Of a DNA stretch of 60,000 nt, positions 33,201 to 44,603 are shown piece after piece; the stretch's first letter is position 1; each line of letters starts with the position of its first letter. The DNA is from Symsagittifera roscoffensis. Its lineage: Eukaryota; Xenacoelomorpha; Acoela; Convolutidae. The DNA lies in contig NC_087062.1 in NCBI RefSeq assembly GCF_963678635.1, forward strand, positions 49,140,552-49,200,551. Reading direction: 5' to 3'. The notes beneath the pieces were generated by a model. It was not told the origin of the DNA. It did not search any database and saw only the letters and a list, made by a program, of their open reading frames with translations. Made by a program: the position numbers and the translations under genes.

Positions 33201-33664
33201 ATGAGTGTGAAGGGAGATTGAGTGAGTTGTTGATTGACTCAGCCACTGATGAAATTGAGGCGAACTCTCCCATCAAGATGACACCGCAGGATGATAAAGG
33301 AGAGGTGGTATATCTGTCAAGAACCAGGAGGGGAACGATGCGATCGAAATTGGTGATTGATAAGATCAATGCGATGAAAATGAAGTTAGGCAGCAAAGTG
33401 ATGCCGAGGAGAGTAGGAAAGACAAAGGTAGATTCAGAGATATCAATGAAAGCTGTCAATTCAGCGAAACGAAAACGAGTCGAAGAGGCCATGGATTTGG
33501 GACAAGGTGATTATCAATTGTCTGGCATGGGCAGAATGTTAACTGATGTAGCGATGGTGCCACCCATTCTCATGGCAGGGATAAAGTCAACAGGTTACAA
33601 GTCCAAAAGGAGCGACCGCACTCTGACTGGAGCGACCTTAGAAATGGAAATACTTAGCCAATAA
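30214..33664 (+). pseudogene. ORF4 of element 2, large unrecognised protein
   Basis: About 1,150 codons in one original reading: 30214-30981 (TAA at 30712), 30963 to about 31540, then about 31540-33664 (TAA at 33131-33133), with frameshifts near 30965 and 31540. The start has KIMIVANSEFVYTS, TIVFAGINDH and FTLSPGYACLPDGLKF, loosely like a second, divergent SGNH-type fold (GIND in place of GTND). The middle is helical (LIKEFLQAVVEVSIVELLAL). The end has a low-complexity acidic stretch (about 32630-32900) and a basic tail. No family recognised. This block is missing in element 1. Confidence 0.6.
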
Positions 33665-33676
33665 GGAGAAAGCACA

Positions 33677-36567
33677 ATGAAAGACTTCAAACCATCTCCC
33701 ATGAACCACGGAAAGGGAAGCGTCGCATGACAACTAGTACCAGTGGAGTATAACTGTGTCGGAGACTGTGTCAGTAGATGAACCCGCCAGTGGATACATG
33801 GAGATATTAGAATACCGAAACTCGGGTATGTGATGGCTCTGGAAGACAAAATGGCCATGTAAGGTTATCTGGAGACAACGTTGCGAGGCACCACCCTCAA
33901 GCAGAAGGCGTGTGGGACTCTAGCGTCGTCTGAGATGCAGGCGGAAACGATCGAGCAATTAGTGAGCCGTCCATGGAAAGCAGTGGTGTTGAAGTACTTC
34001 GAAGAGGAAATGAGGACTACGCCGAGAATACACGCTCTCATGGCAGTACCTTACATGAGAACCGAATTACAACTGAGGTTCGCCTGGTGCATGATGCGAT
34101 GGGATTAACTCGCGGGGAATATGAAGAAAGGAAAAGGTCAAAAGAAGAAAAAGTATTCCTGATGACGAACCTGAGGGATCTGATAATCCAGGAAGGAATG
34201 GCAGTAGCGTGCGCGAAGCGGAGAGATGTTCTCTATTTCATTCGATTCCTGATAGAGCAAATTTCAGTACCAGCATTGAACACCTGTGTCAAGATGTTGA
34301 GGGAGGGCCATGAACGAGCAAAATCCTTATTCTTGCTAGCACTGCTGGAGATGCATCAAAGCAAGCCGATGAGGGTGAATATGAAAGAACCTGAGGAGTT
34401 AGAGCCCATGAGGAAGATAGACGAAATCAGGAGATTTTCAAACAAGGAGCTGAGACTCACTAAAGAATCTATGGGGGCACTGCTGAAATCCAGTGAGTAC
34501 TGTGGACCGATCAAGAAGAAGTCGTACAGCTACGTGTCCGGAATCTTAGGGATAGCGTACAACCCTTTCCTGAGTGAAGACATACAACGCGATTGCTTCT
34601 TTGATTACGAGCAGGCAGTGTTGCTAAGATTCTGGACGTCGAGAATTGTAACGATCAAGAGCGCTAATAATCCGCAGACCAAGTTGGGACTGGTCTTGGA
34701 AGAAGAGGTGACTGCACCTTCCGTACCAAAATCCGACAAAAGAGTCGAGTTTGGTTTGAGATTCTCAGATGAACTACTGAGAACGAGCGTGATGGTGGTG
34801 TGGGAACTGATGAGACCATCATGGTGTCCTAGTCCCAATGCTGACTCGATATTACGGGCGACACAAGATGTTCAGAGGGAGCTGAATGCAGACTGTAACC
34901 TGCGTGACCTTAACATCATATATAATGTGATGATAACAGCCTCGAGGAGCAACGGGGAAGACAAATTGGAGTTGCCTGGCTGGGGACCAGAAGACTGGGT
35001 CAAACCTGGTAGCTGTCTGGCGGAAGTCTGTGGACTGGAGGGTCACGTTTGTGGAGGTCTGGACTGTGTGAAGACCCTGGAGAAACAACACAAGCAATTG
35101 ACGGTATTGTTTGGAAACGTAATGATGAAAGCAAGAACAGAAACGGAACTGATAGCAGATTGCCATGGAGGAACCGAGGTGAATCTAGTGACTGCATTAG
35201 GATTCTACAGCATGTTTGGTTCTTTAGAGTCACTATTGAATCTAGAACAGAGGCATGAGATGGTCACAGCCATCAGTGTAGAAGTGTTCCCAGGAGTTTT
35301 GCAAACTGAGCAGAAGCACATAGGAAAATGGAGGGAAGCGATCGAGCAGGAAATGAACATCAGACATAGTGAGACTTATTGTAGACCATCAGGAGCACGA
35401 TATTTGGTGGGATCGACATTGGCTCCAATGTGCAAGAGCAGATACCCGGTGCATTTCGTAGCTGTGGATGTAAGGAGTACGAGAACGATCGTGGATCAAT
35501 CCTTTACAGTGCCACAGTGTGTGAGACTAACGAGAATGTCCAAAAAACCTTACGAGTTGCTATGTAAGATGTTTTCAGCAGTTCCAGAGAGAACAAAGGA
35601 GGAGTTGGAATCGATACTGGGAAGGAAGCTCATGGGATACGTTAGTGGGAACTTCAGTGACTTTGAAAGATAGAAACAGAGAGGATCAACCGTTACAGAT
35701 TACAATACAGTAGACGAGAATGATGAAGTCCACCGAGTGATGATGGAAGTGGAACCATTACTGGAAGCTTCGGGAAAACTTAATTGGAGGAGCATCATGT
35801 TGACACATGACGAGTTTCCCTGCCACTGCTTGCTGCAGACCTGGTGGTATCCCGAGCGTAGTAATCTGGTGTTGATCTGGGACTCTGGAGAGCTGCTCTC
35901 CATGGGTTTACCAGACTCATCACGGCCCATAACGATAGTGATAGTGGGAGTTATGATGGCGATACGATGGCTGGAGGCTCAAGTGAGAGAAAACAATAGA
36001 CAGGAGGCACCAACGAGAGAACATTTGCAGAAATTGGATTGTCTAAAAGATTTAGATCTTTTTGAGACAACGTGCAAGTTTCTAAACATTCCGATGGAAG
36101 TGAAAAAAATATGGGCAAGAAGACAATTGATGCCATGGTTCAGAGCTAACAAGACTGCATGGTTGTATGAATATGCCAAAAAGCATATGTCGATGCACTG
36201 CAGAGTATACAGTGTATATCAACTGGACATTGGAGCAGGAGCTTTCAAGCGAGCTTTCGTGACTCATCGGAATGCAGTGACCACCGCTGTAAAAAGAATT
36301 TTCAGGACAAGTGAACGTAGTGAAAAGGAGAAGGAAGAGATGTTGAAGGAAGATTTGAAGAGAAACGTGACGTTGTGTCTCCACAACAGCTTCTGCCGGA
36401 ACAGAGAATCTAACGAGGATCCCCTACCTTGTTGCAAACAGAGGGTAGAAGAGCAGAAGTGTTGGAGGACTGCTTCCAACAGCGTCAGACTAGCTAACGA
36501 CGTGTTGCAGGACACAGAAACTGAAAGTGCAGATTCAGTGTCACAGGAGGAAGAGATGGATCATTGA
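33677..36567 (+). pseudogene. ORF5 of element 2, unrecognised C-terminal protein
   Basis: The likely start is the ATG at 33677, 12 bases after the ORF4 stop. The original frame carries TGA near 33728 and 33773 and TAA near 33860, a frameshift near 34100, then is open to a TAG at 35671-35673 and on to 36567, about 960 codons. Ordered helical parts (FLMTNLRDLIIQEG, LFLLALLEMHQSKP), the Cys-rich CGLEGHVCGGLDC, and a Cys-rich end. Matches element 1 at 4808-2194. No signal peptide, transmembrane helix or known catalytic motif found. Confidence 0.7.
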
Positions 36568-37378
36568 AAAATGGCCGAAGAACAAGATGCAAAAAGAAAC
36601 AAAATTAGAAGAATTTAGAAGTTTTAAAACTTCTAAACGACGAAAAAAGAAGAAACAAAGAAGTGACAAATGAGAAGGAGTTAAAACTCAGAATTTTTTT
36701 GTAGGTGACAAAAAACTCAGGTGAGAAACTAAGCATCATGTTGAAAATGAAACTGAAAGAAAACATTTAGTTAAGTTTTGAACATTAAAGAATTTGTTGC
36801 ATTTATAAATTTGCATTTTGATTGTAGTTAGTGGCTTTAGAGACACTAACTATTTATTGAGAAAGGCTTGAGTGAAGAGTATATTTAAATATTCTAGCCT
36901 GCATGATTGTTTTTGTGTTGACATGAAAGGCTTGGGTGATCTCTTGAAGAGGGAGATTGTTTCATTGTTCTTTCTAACCATAGAGTTCCTTAGTTTTAAT
37001 TTTCAGGACCAATATCATCTAAAATTTCCGAAGGGAAGAAGCATAGTAGGATAATTTCAGCTTGTTGGTTGGCGGGACTGTCCTGCAAACTAACACCCTT
37101 CAAAACCTAGGAGAAAAAGTTTCAAGTCAGGGCATTGACACTGGAAGTCAGAAAAATGTTTTATCTTAAGTTATATCCTCGAAAGAGCAGATTAATGAAA
37201 AATTTTGGGATGCTATAGTGATGTAGTATGATGCCTTTTATATTCTGCGGTGACTCGATATGACGTGGATAAAAGCGATTTAACGCATTTTGTAAATTCT
37301 GTTCAATGGCACTGTACCAATTTTACGAAGACTACGAGATTCAATGGGGACATTGACCGCCGGGCTGTCCGGTGAGTA
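36568..37378 (+). other. 3' untranslated region of element 2
   Basis: AT-rich non-coding stretch matching 1381-2193 of element 1. TTTTAGAAGTT-like pairs near 36600-36640 form a small inverted repeat (GAAGTTTTAAAACTTC). GGTGAGTA directly before the LTR is a weak polypurine tract. No gene. Confidence 0.55.
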
Positions 37379-38276
37379 TGCGACATTCGACCAGAATTGA
37401 CAAAAAGACAGTTAAGGAAAGCTAGCAGCTAACCTTCCGAATTGGCAGTTTTAGAGGACTTACAGTGTTATTCAGACGATTGGACAAATCGTGAAGGCTG
37501 AAGGATTCGGAAATTCTTAAATTTTAAAAATTTGAATTGTGACGTCACTCTTCTGAGAAACGTCAAAAACGGCCATTTTGGAAGAAATCCAAAATAAAAA
37601 ACAGAATAACGAGATACATTGCGAAAACAACTACGATGATTGAGAGATAAACGAAAATACGACAGCAGAGACCGCTCCGAGTTGCAAAGGTTTTGTCGCT
37701 ACAGTCGTTGCAATACCATTCACAACAACGGTGAAGGGTAGAAACCAGCCTTCCGTAGAGGAAAAAAGGGTGTTATTTCCCCGGATTCAATAATCCGGAG
37801 GGGTCTCGGGACTTGAACTTAAATCATTTTATACAAACTTATAGCTTCCCGATTATGTCCTGAATTTAATTTATTTAACATCTGAATTCATTTTCTGACG
37901 ATGAGAAGCTAGGAGTTAAGGGAAAAGGTTGATTCATCTTCGATGGAGATGATGGTTTTTATCTACTGAACAAAACAATAGTAATATAATAAACAGTAGT
38001 AGCCCTGTTTCTAGGAGTGACACCTCGTGGTCTGGGGATACTGAGACCCAGCCATGAGCTCACTATTTTGCATGTAAGTAAAATAATTTGAGCGTTCTGG
38101 TCGAAGCCGGAGAACAGTCACGTTTTTGTAGACCCGATGTTGAAAAGACCACGAAAAGAACTGGCTTTGGTAGAGACGGTGAAAAGCATGTAGAGCTCTG
38201 TTTACACGCTGGCCAGTCGTTTTATAGCTTAGCTCTGTTTTCCGTCGATATGTGCTTCCGGGCGAATGTTACACAG
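37379..38276 (+). repeat. 3' LTR fragment of element 2
   Basis: Starts TGCGACATTCGACCAGAATT (TGTGAC in the other copies) and follows the LTR as far as GCGAATGTTACACAG, where it joins LTR-B sequence in the same orientation. The remaining two thirds are absent. The 32-bp hairpin is degraded here (37684-37715). Confidence 0.8.
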
Positions 38277-38449
38277 TTTCGCAATCGAAATTTTAGCGAT
38301 CTAAAAAAGGACATCTAATCTAGAAGGGTGATGGTTTTAATGGATTAGCAGCGTTATTTGAACGATTAGACGAATCGGGAAGGGTTGTTTTTAACTGACA
38401 TGCTAAATATTAAAATTTCGATTTGGACGTGAACGAAAAATAACCTTTT

Positions 38450-41330
38450 CCTTTTTCATTGGTAATCAGAAGGTCAAAAGTATCATAGTAACCGAGGTTA
38501 CAACCAGGAGTCCCTTCATCACGTATTCCAGTCAGAATTTTCTAGATATGGAAGTGATAATGATAAAAGACGATGACAAGTGTTTAAGTTCTTTTCAATT
38601 AAAGTCGATACGGGTTACGTTTCTTCAATAAGAACACGCAACTCGACACGAGAAGAAATAATCGACAAATCTTACATATAAAAAATTTCGTCGAAAGTAA
38701 TTTTGTCATTTATTGTTCCAAGTACGCAAGCGGCGTTCGCAATCTGTATTGCCAGGGAGATTCTCTTTTTTAAAAAGCTGCCTGCTCTGGGTTCCTCAGT
38801 GCATATGCTTAGGTTCTTACAAAGCTTGCTCAAAACAATTTCTGGGCTGAGGCCGGCCGCGCCCTGAATTTCAAAAGCTAGCGGGTTGAAAAGGATATCC
38901 ATCACCTACAAGATCTTTTTACTTGTCATTTTTCGATCTTCCGCTTCAGCGGCAGCCGTACCAGGGTTAGAAACAGACCCGACTTTAATCTTACAAGGAG
39001 CTAAGGAGTCTACTACCGTTACATCCCACAAGAGCTGCTTACCAACAGCCCATGGAACGAGCGTCAAACCGTCTGGTCGCTTCTAATTGGTCCTGTAGAG
39101 GTGTCGTGGTCCTAAAACAGACGGAATGTGAGTAGAAGATACACTCTGCTTTATAAGGGCATTCAGGTTTGAATGACTAGAGAATCTCCCTGCAATTTTG
39201 AGGCAAGAAAGACCATGCCAACCATCCTCATTAACGTCGTTTCCGCACACGCATTTGAGCCGTTCGCATATTTTTGAGCCTAATCGAAGTCCTATCGCAG
39301 TTCGGAGTTGTTGGTTCGACAGTTTTAACCCTAAATTTTTGCACGGGATCACGTTCAACCATTGGGAGCCAAATCTATCTTGGAACGCGTTGAATCTTTT
39401 TACGTCCGTTGGTTTGAGTCGTAAAACCAAGTCTGCAATTTCGCTGTCAAAAATTGGCTCCGTCCAATTTTTTTGGATTTCAATTTCCGGAGCCATTTCA
39501 ATTTTTCCAAGTTCAAACCACCATTTAAGCGCATCATCATAGGTTCCATCCACATGCTCCGAACCAAAGATTTCGCTCAAGGCATCTTTTGCTCCAACTG
39601 TTGAGGCTAAGAAAGCGGGTAAAGCGAGTAGACGAGCGGAAGAAACGCCCAGGCCAATTTGGCTGCTGGGAGAACTGCTTGTAAAAACTGGTTATCATCC
39701 ATTTTTACGTTAGTGACCTTTATAACGAATTTCTTAGTAATTTGTCGTAGCGTTCCAAAAAATCATTTTGCAAAAAACAAGGGCTCGTTCGCAAAAAATA
39801 TAGAAGTTTTGGCATGCTAAAGCAATTTTTCAGGAGGTAAAAACCATAATGGGCGTCTAGTTTGTCAATGACATCCGAGATTTTTTCAAGCGCCTTAATT
39901 TTTTCGTCGAGCATTTCTTTTCGGCAAAGTTTGCGGATTGGAGATCCTAAAATGAGGAGTTCTTCTTTTGTTTTTAATTTCATTTTGGGGCATATTTTTC
40001 GAAATTGTGTTAAATTTGAATTATACTGTGTACCAGTAGTCGGTCCCAAAAAACAAAGTTCGCACTTCTCAGTGTTCAAGCTCAGGCCGTACATTTATTC
40101 CGATTTCAGAATGTTTTTAAGGTCCCGGAGTACTACCTTATAGTCATCGGCTAAATTTCCATCATCTAAATACCAGATGTTAATTTTCGACTCCAACTGT
40201 TTGACTAGTCTATGAACTGTTTCCGCATAAAGGGGTGGGGCTTCAGGATCACCTTGCTGAGTTCCGTCTTCTTACATTATGACAGCGCTTCCGTAAAAAA
40301 GGCAACTAGGTTTACCATACGCGCAATGGGTGTATTTATACAATTCGGGGCGAGTTTAATAAACATGATTCAGCATTGTGACTCGATTTAGAGAGTTAAG
40401 GGCATTCTTAAAATCTGGTTTTAAAAGTACAGTGCATTTTGGATTGTCGTCGCGTTCAATTAGGTTTCGAAACGAGTGTGCAGCTATTTCTGCTCCTCGT
40501 TTGGTACCGCATCCTTACCTGTACGTTTCCGAAAAAAATTTTGTCGCTCGGAGAGGGCCCTGCTTCCAGCGCATTTAGACGCGATACGTCTCAGCGTGTT
40601 GCCTATGGCAATCGGTCTTAACCCTCCGTGTATTTTTATGAGGGCGATAAGCTTTGCGCCAAAAAAAAAGGTCTTAGGGGTTTGGGTATTTTGCCATCTC
40701 CAATGAGTTTTATCAGCTTAGTAAGCGATTTTGGAAAATTAGGCCCTTGCACTGCCATTCGACTTACTAACAAGATCTTTAAAAATTTGAGGAACTATTT
40801 TATCAGGACTTGCTGCTGATCCATTCGGAAAGGACATTATTGCTTTGTATAGGTCGAAATCGGTTACGAAAGAACTATCCAAATTTTCTGGATTTGGAGC
40901 TGCAAATTTGGCTCGCTGAGGGTGCTTAGACAACAATTTTTGATAGTTATCAGTTGAAAAAGGAGCAATTTTGTCATCCGAAGCAGCAAGCCTTATTCCT
41001 CCCTTTACATTTCTTTCATCGAGCTTACTACTTATTAGCTTTATTCTCTGCTCGAGGTCACTCAGAGGTGGGCTTGAAACTTGGGGATGGGGTTTTGGAA
41101 GTGACACGTCATTTGCTCAATTTTTTTTATTTATCCAAGGGCTCATGCTTGTGGTCTGTTTGCGTCCACTTCTTTTCGGTTGCTCCAGAAAAAACAAGAA
41201 CGACGTTAAAAAAAAAATTAGCCATTTTGTGACATCTTCTACATTGTCAAGGGAACAGTTTCCGCCAAGGGAACACGCGAGTCTTTTGGTACTCTTTTGA
41301 GTACTCGGACATTTGAGATGGCTGTATTTA
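38450..41330 (-). mobile_element. Degraded LINE-like element with RLE-type endonuclease
   Basis: Minus-strand remnant of a non-LTR retrotransposon inside LTR-B, with AACCTTTT on both sides (38442-38449 and 41331-41338). Open pieces: 41107-40739, 40094-39720, 39580-39083, 38905-38672. RT box ADD is visible as NLADDYKVVL at about 40165-40130. The C-terminal part has CVCGNDVNEDGWHGLSC and then, after a TAG, KRPDG and LLWDVTVVD, the spacing expected for a restriction-like (PD-D/EXK) endonuclease. It would nick DNA and prime reverse transcription there. Frameshifts and stops throughout; dead. Confidence 0.75.
38672..41107 (-). pseudogene. RT / restriction-like endonuclease polyprotein remnant
   Basis: Coding part of the LINE-like element. 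The N-terminal piece (41107-40739) ends in FPNGSAASPDKIVPQIFKDL, a usual lead-in to RT. The RT core is broken between 40738 and 40095. The RT thumb-like part is 40094-39720 (NTEKCELCFLG). The C-terminal domain with the zinc-knuckle-like CxC and WHGLSC motif and the endonuclease motif is 39580-38672. Whether it belongs to R2, NeSL or another RLE clade cannot be told by eye. Confidence 0.7.
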
Positions 41331-41457
41331 AACCTTTTTATATTTCGCACACACTGAAACGGCGAAACAGAACAACAAAAGTTGCAGTGAAAACAACTAC
41401 GAAAAAACGACAAGAAATTGAAACTGTGATTGGAATTATTCAGGAACCATTCCGAGA

Positions 41458-41487
41458 TGTAACGATTGTGCCGCTACAATCGTTACA
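41458..41487 (+). other. Inverted repeat in LTR-B
   Basis: Arms TGTAACGATTGT and ACAATCGTTACA with loop GCCGCT. Equivalent to 727-758 of element 1 but with two base pairs changed on both sides. A further copy at 58034-58063 has one mismatch. Confidence 0.85.
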
Positions 41488-43964
41488 ACGTTGAACCCGA
41501 GAAAAGGGAAGGGTGTTGGGACGGCGTGTCCAGCTTTCAGGAAAGAAATAGGAGTGCTATTTCCCCGAATTCCAGAGTCCAGAGTGGTCTCGGGCCCAAG
41601 ACTCAAACTGATATGTATAAACTTTTAGCTTTCTAGTCATGTCCTGAGTTGAATTTAATTAACATCCGGATGCATGAAAGGGTTGATCCATCTTCGATTG
41701 AGATGATGATTTTTATCTACTGAACAAAAACAATGGTAATATAAGAAATAGTGGTAGCCCTGTTTTTAGAAGTGACCTCGTGGTCTGGGGATACTGAGAC
41801 CCAGCCATGAGCTCACTATTCTTGCATATAATTAAGTTTATTTTGAGTGTTTTGACCGAAGCCGGAATCAGTAACGTTTTTGTCGACCAGATGTTAGGAA
41901 AACCACCAAAAGAACTGATTTTGGCAGAGACGGTGAAAAGTATGTAGAGCTGTGTTTAGACGCTAGCCAGTCGTTTTAGAACCTGGCATTATTTTCCGTC
42001 AATATGTACTTCCGTGCGAATGTTACATAGATGTTTTTATGGCGCTCCTGGGTGTTATTCTTTTTAACATCATGACCGGCAGAACCGATAACGAGCACTC
42101 CGCGCCGAGCGGATGCTCACATTAACGCCCTTAATAGGCCTAAACCGCCGGGGCGGAAGGGTAGTTCGGAACGTGGAAGCCTTCCGGATTACCGTGAGTA
42201 GCTTTTTAACCTAGTTAAGACCGAAAATTCACGAATCAGGAAGGGTGAGGGGATCGGCCATTCCCTCGTTCCCTGAGAAGTTTGTAAGCAAAAACACTTA
42301 AAGATATATATAAAACCAAACAAAAAGTAGTAGAGTACCTAAGAAAAACAAGAAGCATAAGAAATACGCGAAAAAACCAAAAACAGTAAAAAAAAATAAA
42401 AAATTAGTAGAAATCATCCCCCAGACGAGATGTGATCCGACCCTCCCGTTTATTGTTGTTAGATATATTGTTGTTGCAGGCATTTATATCAGTCAGGATT
42501 GTTATTGTTACGATCAATTTTCTGGCCTGTTTGTGGTGCTTGTACTGTAGGGTTATTTGAGTATTTAAGCACGTTAATGCTAATTTGCGCTCAATCCGGA
42601 AGGGTCTCGGGATTAGAGAAGAAGACTGATCCGGCATGCAGTTCAAGGAGCGACAAGAAGGGGCTCAAGGACAACAACAATCGACTGTTGGGTATCGTTA
42701 AAAGTTTTGTATCCCTTTTGGTACAAAAAGTAAGATAATACTCTGTTGGGGGCTCGACAGTGACTGCACTGTAGTGACCCTTCATCGAACTGCGAATTTC
42801 CGAGTTAAGAACCTTAATTCGGAGGTTGAGCAAACCCGGAGGGGTATAGTATTACCAGTATTTTTGTTTATACAGCCTATATTAAAAATCTTATAACGTT
42901 TTCCAGTGAAAAACACAGTAAGCGGACCGGCTTTTAGGGTCAAAATAGCGATATTTTGATCCCCCCACAAATCGCGATTTTTGAGATATCGATATTTTTT
43001 GAAACAGAAAAAGCGCTAAATTATTGAGTTAGATCGTAACTACTAGTATAATAGGTGGAACCGGTTAAGTTTAGTTCGGAAGTGGTTGGAACTAATTGGG
43101 TACCAAAAACCAAATTTTCTTGATTTTTGAAAAAACGAAACGGTACAAAATAAAAAAAAATTGAAAATTTTGAATTAGAACAGTAAAAACTGTTGTTCTT
43201 ACAACGTTCACTAGTGAATCGACAGGTTTTAAAACTTGTTTGCCGATAACCTTCCGAGTTACAGTGAAATCGAACTTAACGTGTTTGATTTAGTGGATTC
43301 ATCAATCCGGAGGGGTGCAAATAGCATTGTTTTTGGCAAATTTTTTCAGCTAGAACGTTTTAGATTGGGTTTTTTGCATTGAAATAGAAAAAAATATAGG
43401 CCTTTTGAGCTTGGATCAGTATTTTTTAGGTCGAAAAGAACAGAATTGCAAAAAAGTTAGGCGGAACCTATGAGAGAAAAATTTTTTTGATTTTAGAAAA
43501 AAGACCTTTTGGTTAAAAACTTTCGAACTACTGGACAAATCCAGTTAAACTTGGTACCATTAGATCAAAAATTAGGTGAGCTTACTAATAAAACCTTCAA
43601 TTATTCGAAAAAAAAGGGTGAAAATTTTTTAAGATTGTTTTTATCAAACTCACTAATTCGGGAAGGTAAACCCTTATCAAAGGGTAGTAACGCTTGAATA
43701 AGGCAATTTTACGATGTTCTAGACAAAAAGGGAAGGCTAAGGAAACCAGAAAACCATAGTCGAGTCGAAACTAGGCTAGTTATAAGACCCTTCACAGTTG
43801 AGGTGAATTGTCAAATAAGGGGCTTAGCTTCATTCCGGAAGGGTCTAGGGACAGAAAATACACCCTTCCTAGTTAGTTCCTACAGCAAAATAGCATCGGA
43901 GAATGTATCCAGAAGAGTATAGGGTGAAAATTTTAAAAGTCTATGAAAGGCTATTTTTACAAAC

Positions 43965-44375
43965 CCGGAGGCGTCCCAATCCGGAGGGGTCCCAATTTTG
44001 CCAATCCGGAAGGGTCCCAATTTTGCCAATCCGGAAGGGTCGCAATTTTGCCAATCCGGAAGGGTCCTATTTTTGCCAATCCGCATAGGTCCCAATTTTG
44101 CCAATCCGTAAGGGTCCCAATTATGCCAATCCGGAGGGATCTTATTTTTGCCAATCCGGAAGGGTCCCAATTTTGCCAATCCGGAAAGGTCCCAATTTTG
44201 GCAATTCGGAAGGGTCCCAATTTTGCCAATCCGGAGGGGTCTTATTTTTGCCAATTAGGAGGGGTACTATTTTCCCAATCCGGAGGGGTCCTGTTTTTGC
44301 CAATCCGGAAGAGTCACAATTTTGCCAATCCGGGGGGTTCTGTTTTTGTCAATCCGGAGAGGTATTAATTTGTCA
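43965..44375 (+). repeat. 25-bp tandem repeat array in LTR-B
   Basis: About 15 units of CCAATTTTGCCAATCCGGAA plus GGGTC, with variants AGGGG and GGGAT. Because 25 is not a multiple of three, all frames read as ANPEG/FCQSG-like repeats. The open frames on both strands (44254-43880, 43943-44368) are a result of the repeat and not genes. The same AATCCGGAGGGG core occurs with other spacing in LTR-A. Confidence 0.9.
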
Positions 44376-44603
44376 AGACTTAAGTAGACAAAAGAGAAGA
44401 AAATAATGACAGGTATTAGGTTATTAAGAGACATCCTTATTAACAAAAAATCCTTTTTTTTTTCAAATTAACTACCGTCAACTACCTCCTCTCTCAGCTC
44501 TAAATACTTCAACTTCAACTTAACTATCGTCAACTACTTCCCTCTCAACTGTAAGCCAATCGTTCTTTTTACTTTGGTTCTTTTACTCAACTTATTCCTC
44601 AAA

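Larger units (their letters stand above)
20841..38276 (+). mobile_element. Giant LTR retrotransposon, element 2 (3' LTR cut)
   Basis: Plus-strand copy of the same family as element 1. 5' LTR 20841-24466, internal 24467-37378, 3' LTR fragment 37379-38276. Gag, protease, RT, RNase H and most of the linker are gone: the leader joins the linker at about 24900. Integrase, the macro-like tail and ORF2-ORF5 are present with stops and shifts. It shows the 4.0 kb that element 1 lost. The 3' LTR breaks off at 38276 where LTR-B sequence starts. Confidence 0.85.
38277..44433 (+). mobile_element. LTR of related subfamily (LTR-B), interrupted
   Basis: Starts about 40 bases into the LTR-B sequence known from 57720, runs to 38449, is split by the LINE at 38450-41330, and goes on from 41339 to 44433 (end AAGAGACA). 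It has the conserved core at 42020-42190, hairpin 41458-41487 and the 25-bp array. No internal region follows, so it is a solo LTR or the end of a lost element. Direct fusion to element 2 suggests LTR-LTR recombination or a deletion. Confidence 0.75.

Noticed and set aside
33677-36567. ORF5 as an envelope glycoprotein
   Set aside because: Position would fit, but no signal peptide, no membrane anchor and no glycoprotein features are visible in either copy.
1-38276. A simple 38-kb palindrome made by inverted duplication
   Set aside because: The two halves have different deletions, different LTR duplications and many substitutions. Two separate copies explain this better.
43880-44368. Long frames on both strands with ANPEG/GKIGTL-type repeats
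   Set aside because: Direct result of the 25-bp tandem repeat without stops. Not genes.
43965-44375. CRISPR-like array
   Set aside because: Repeats are directly adjacent with no unique spacers of constant length, and the context is a eukaryotic LTR.
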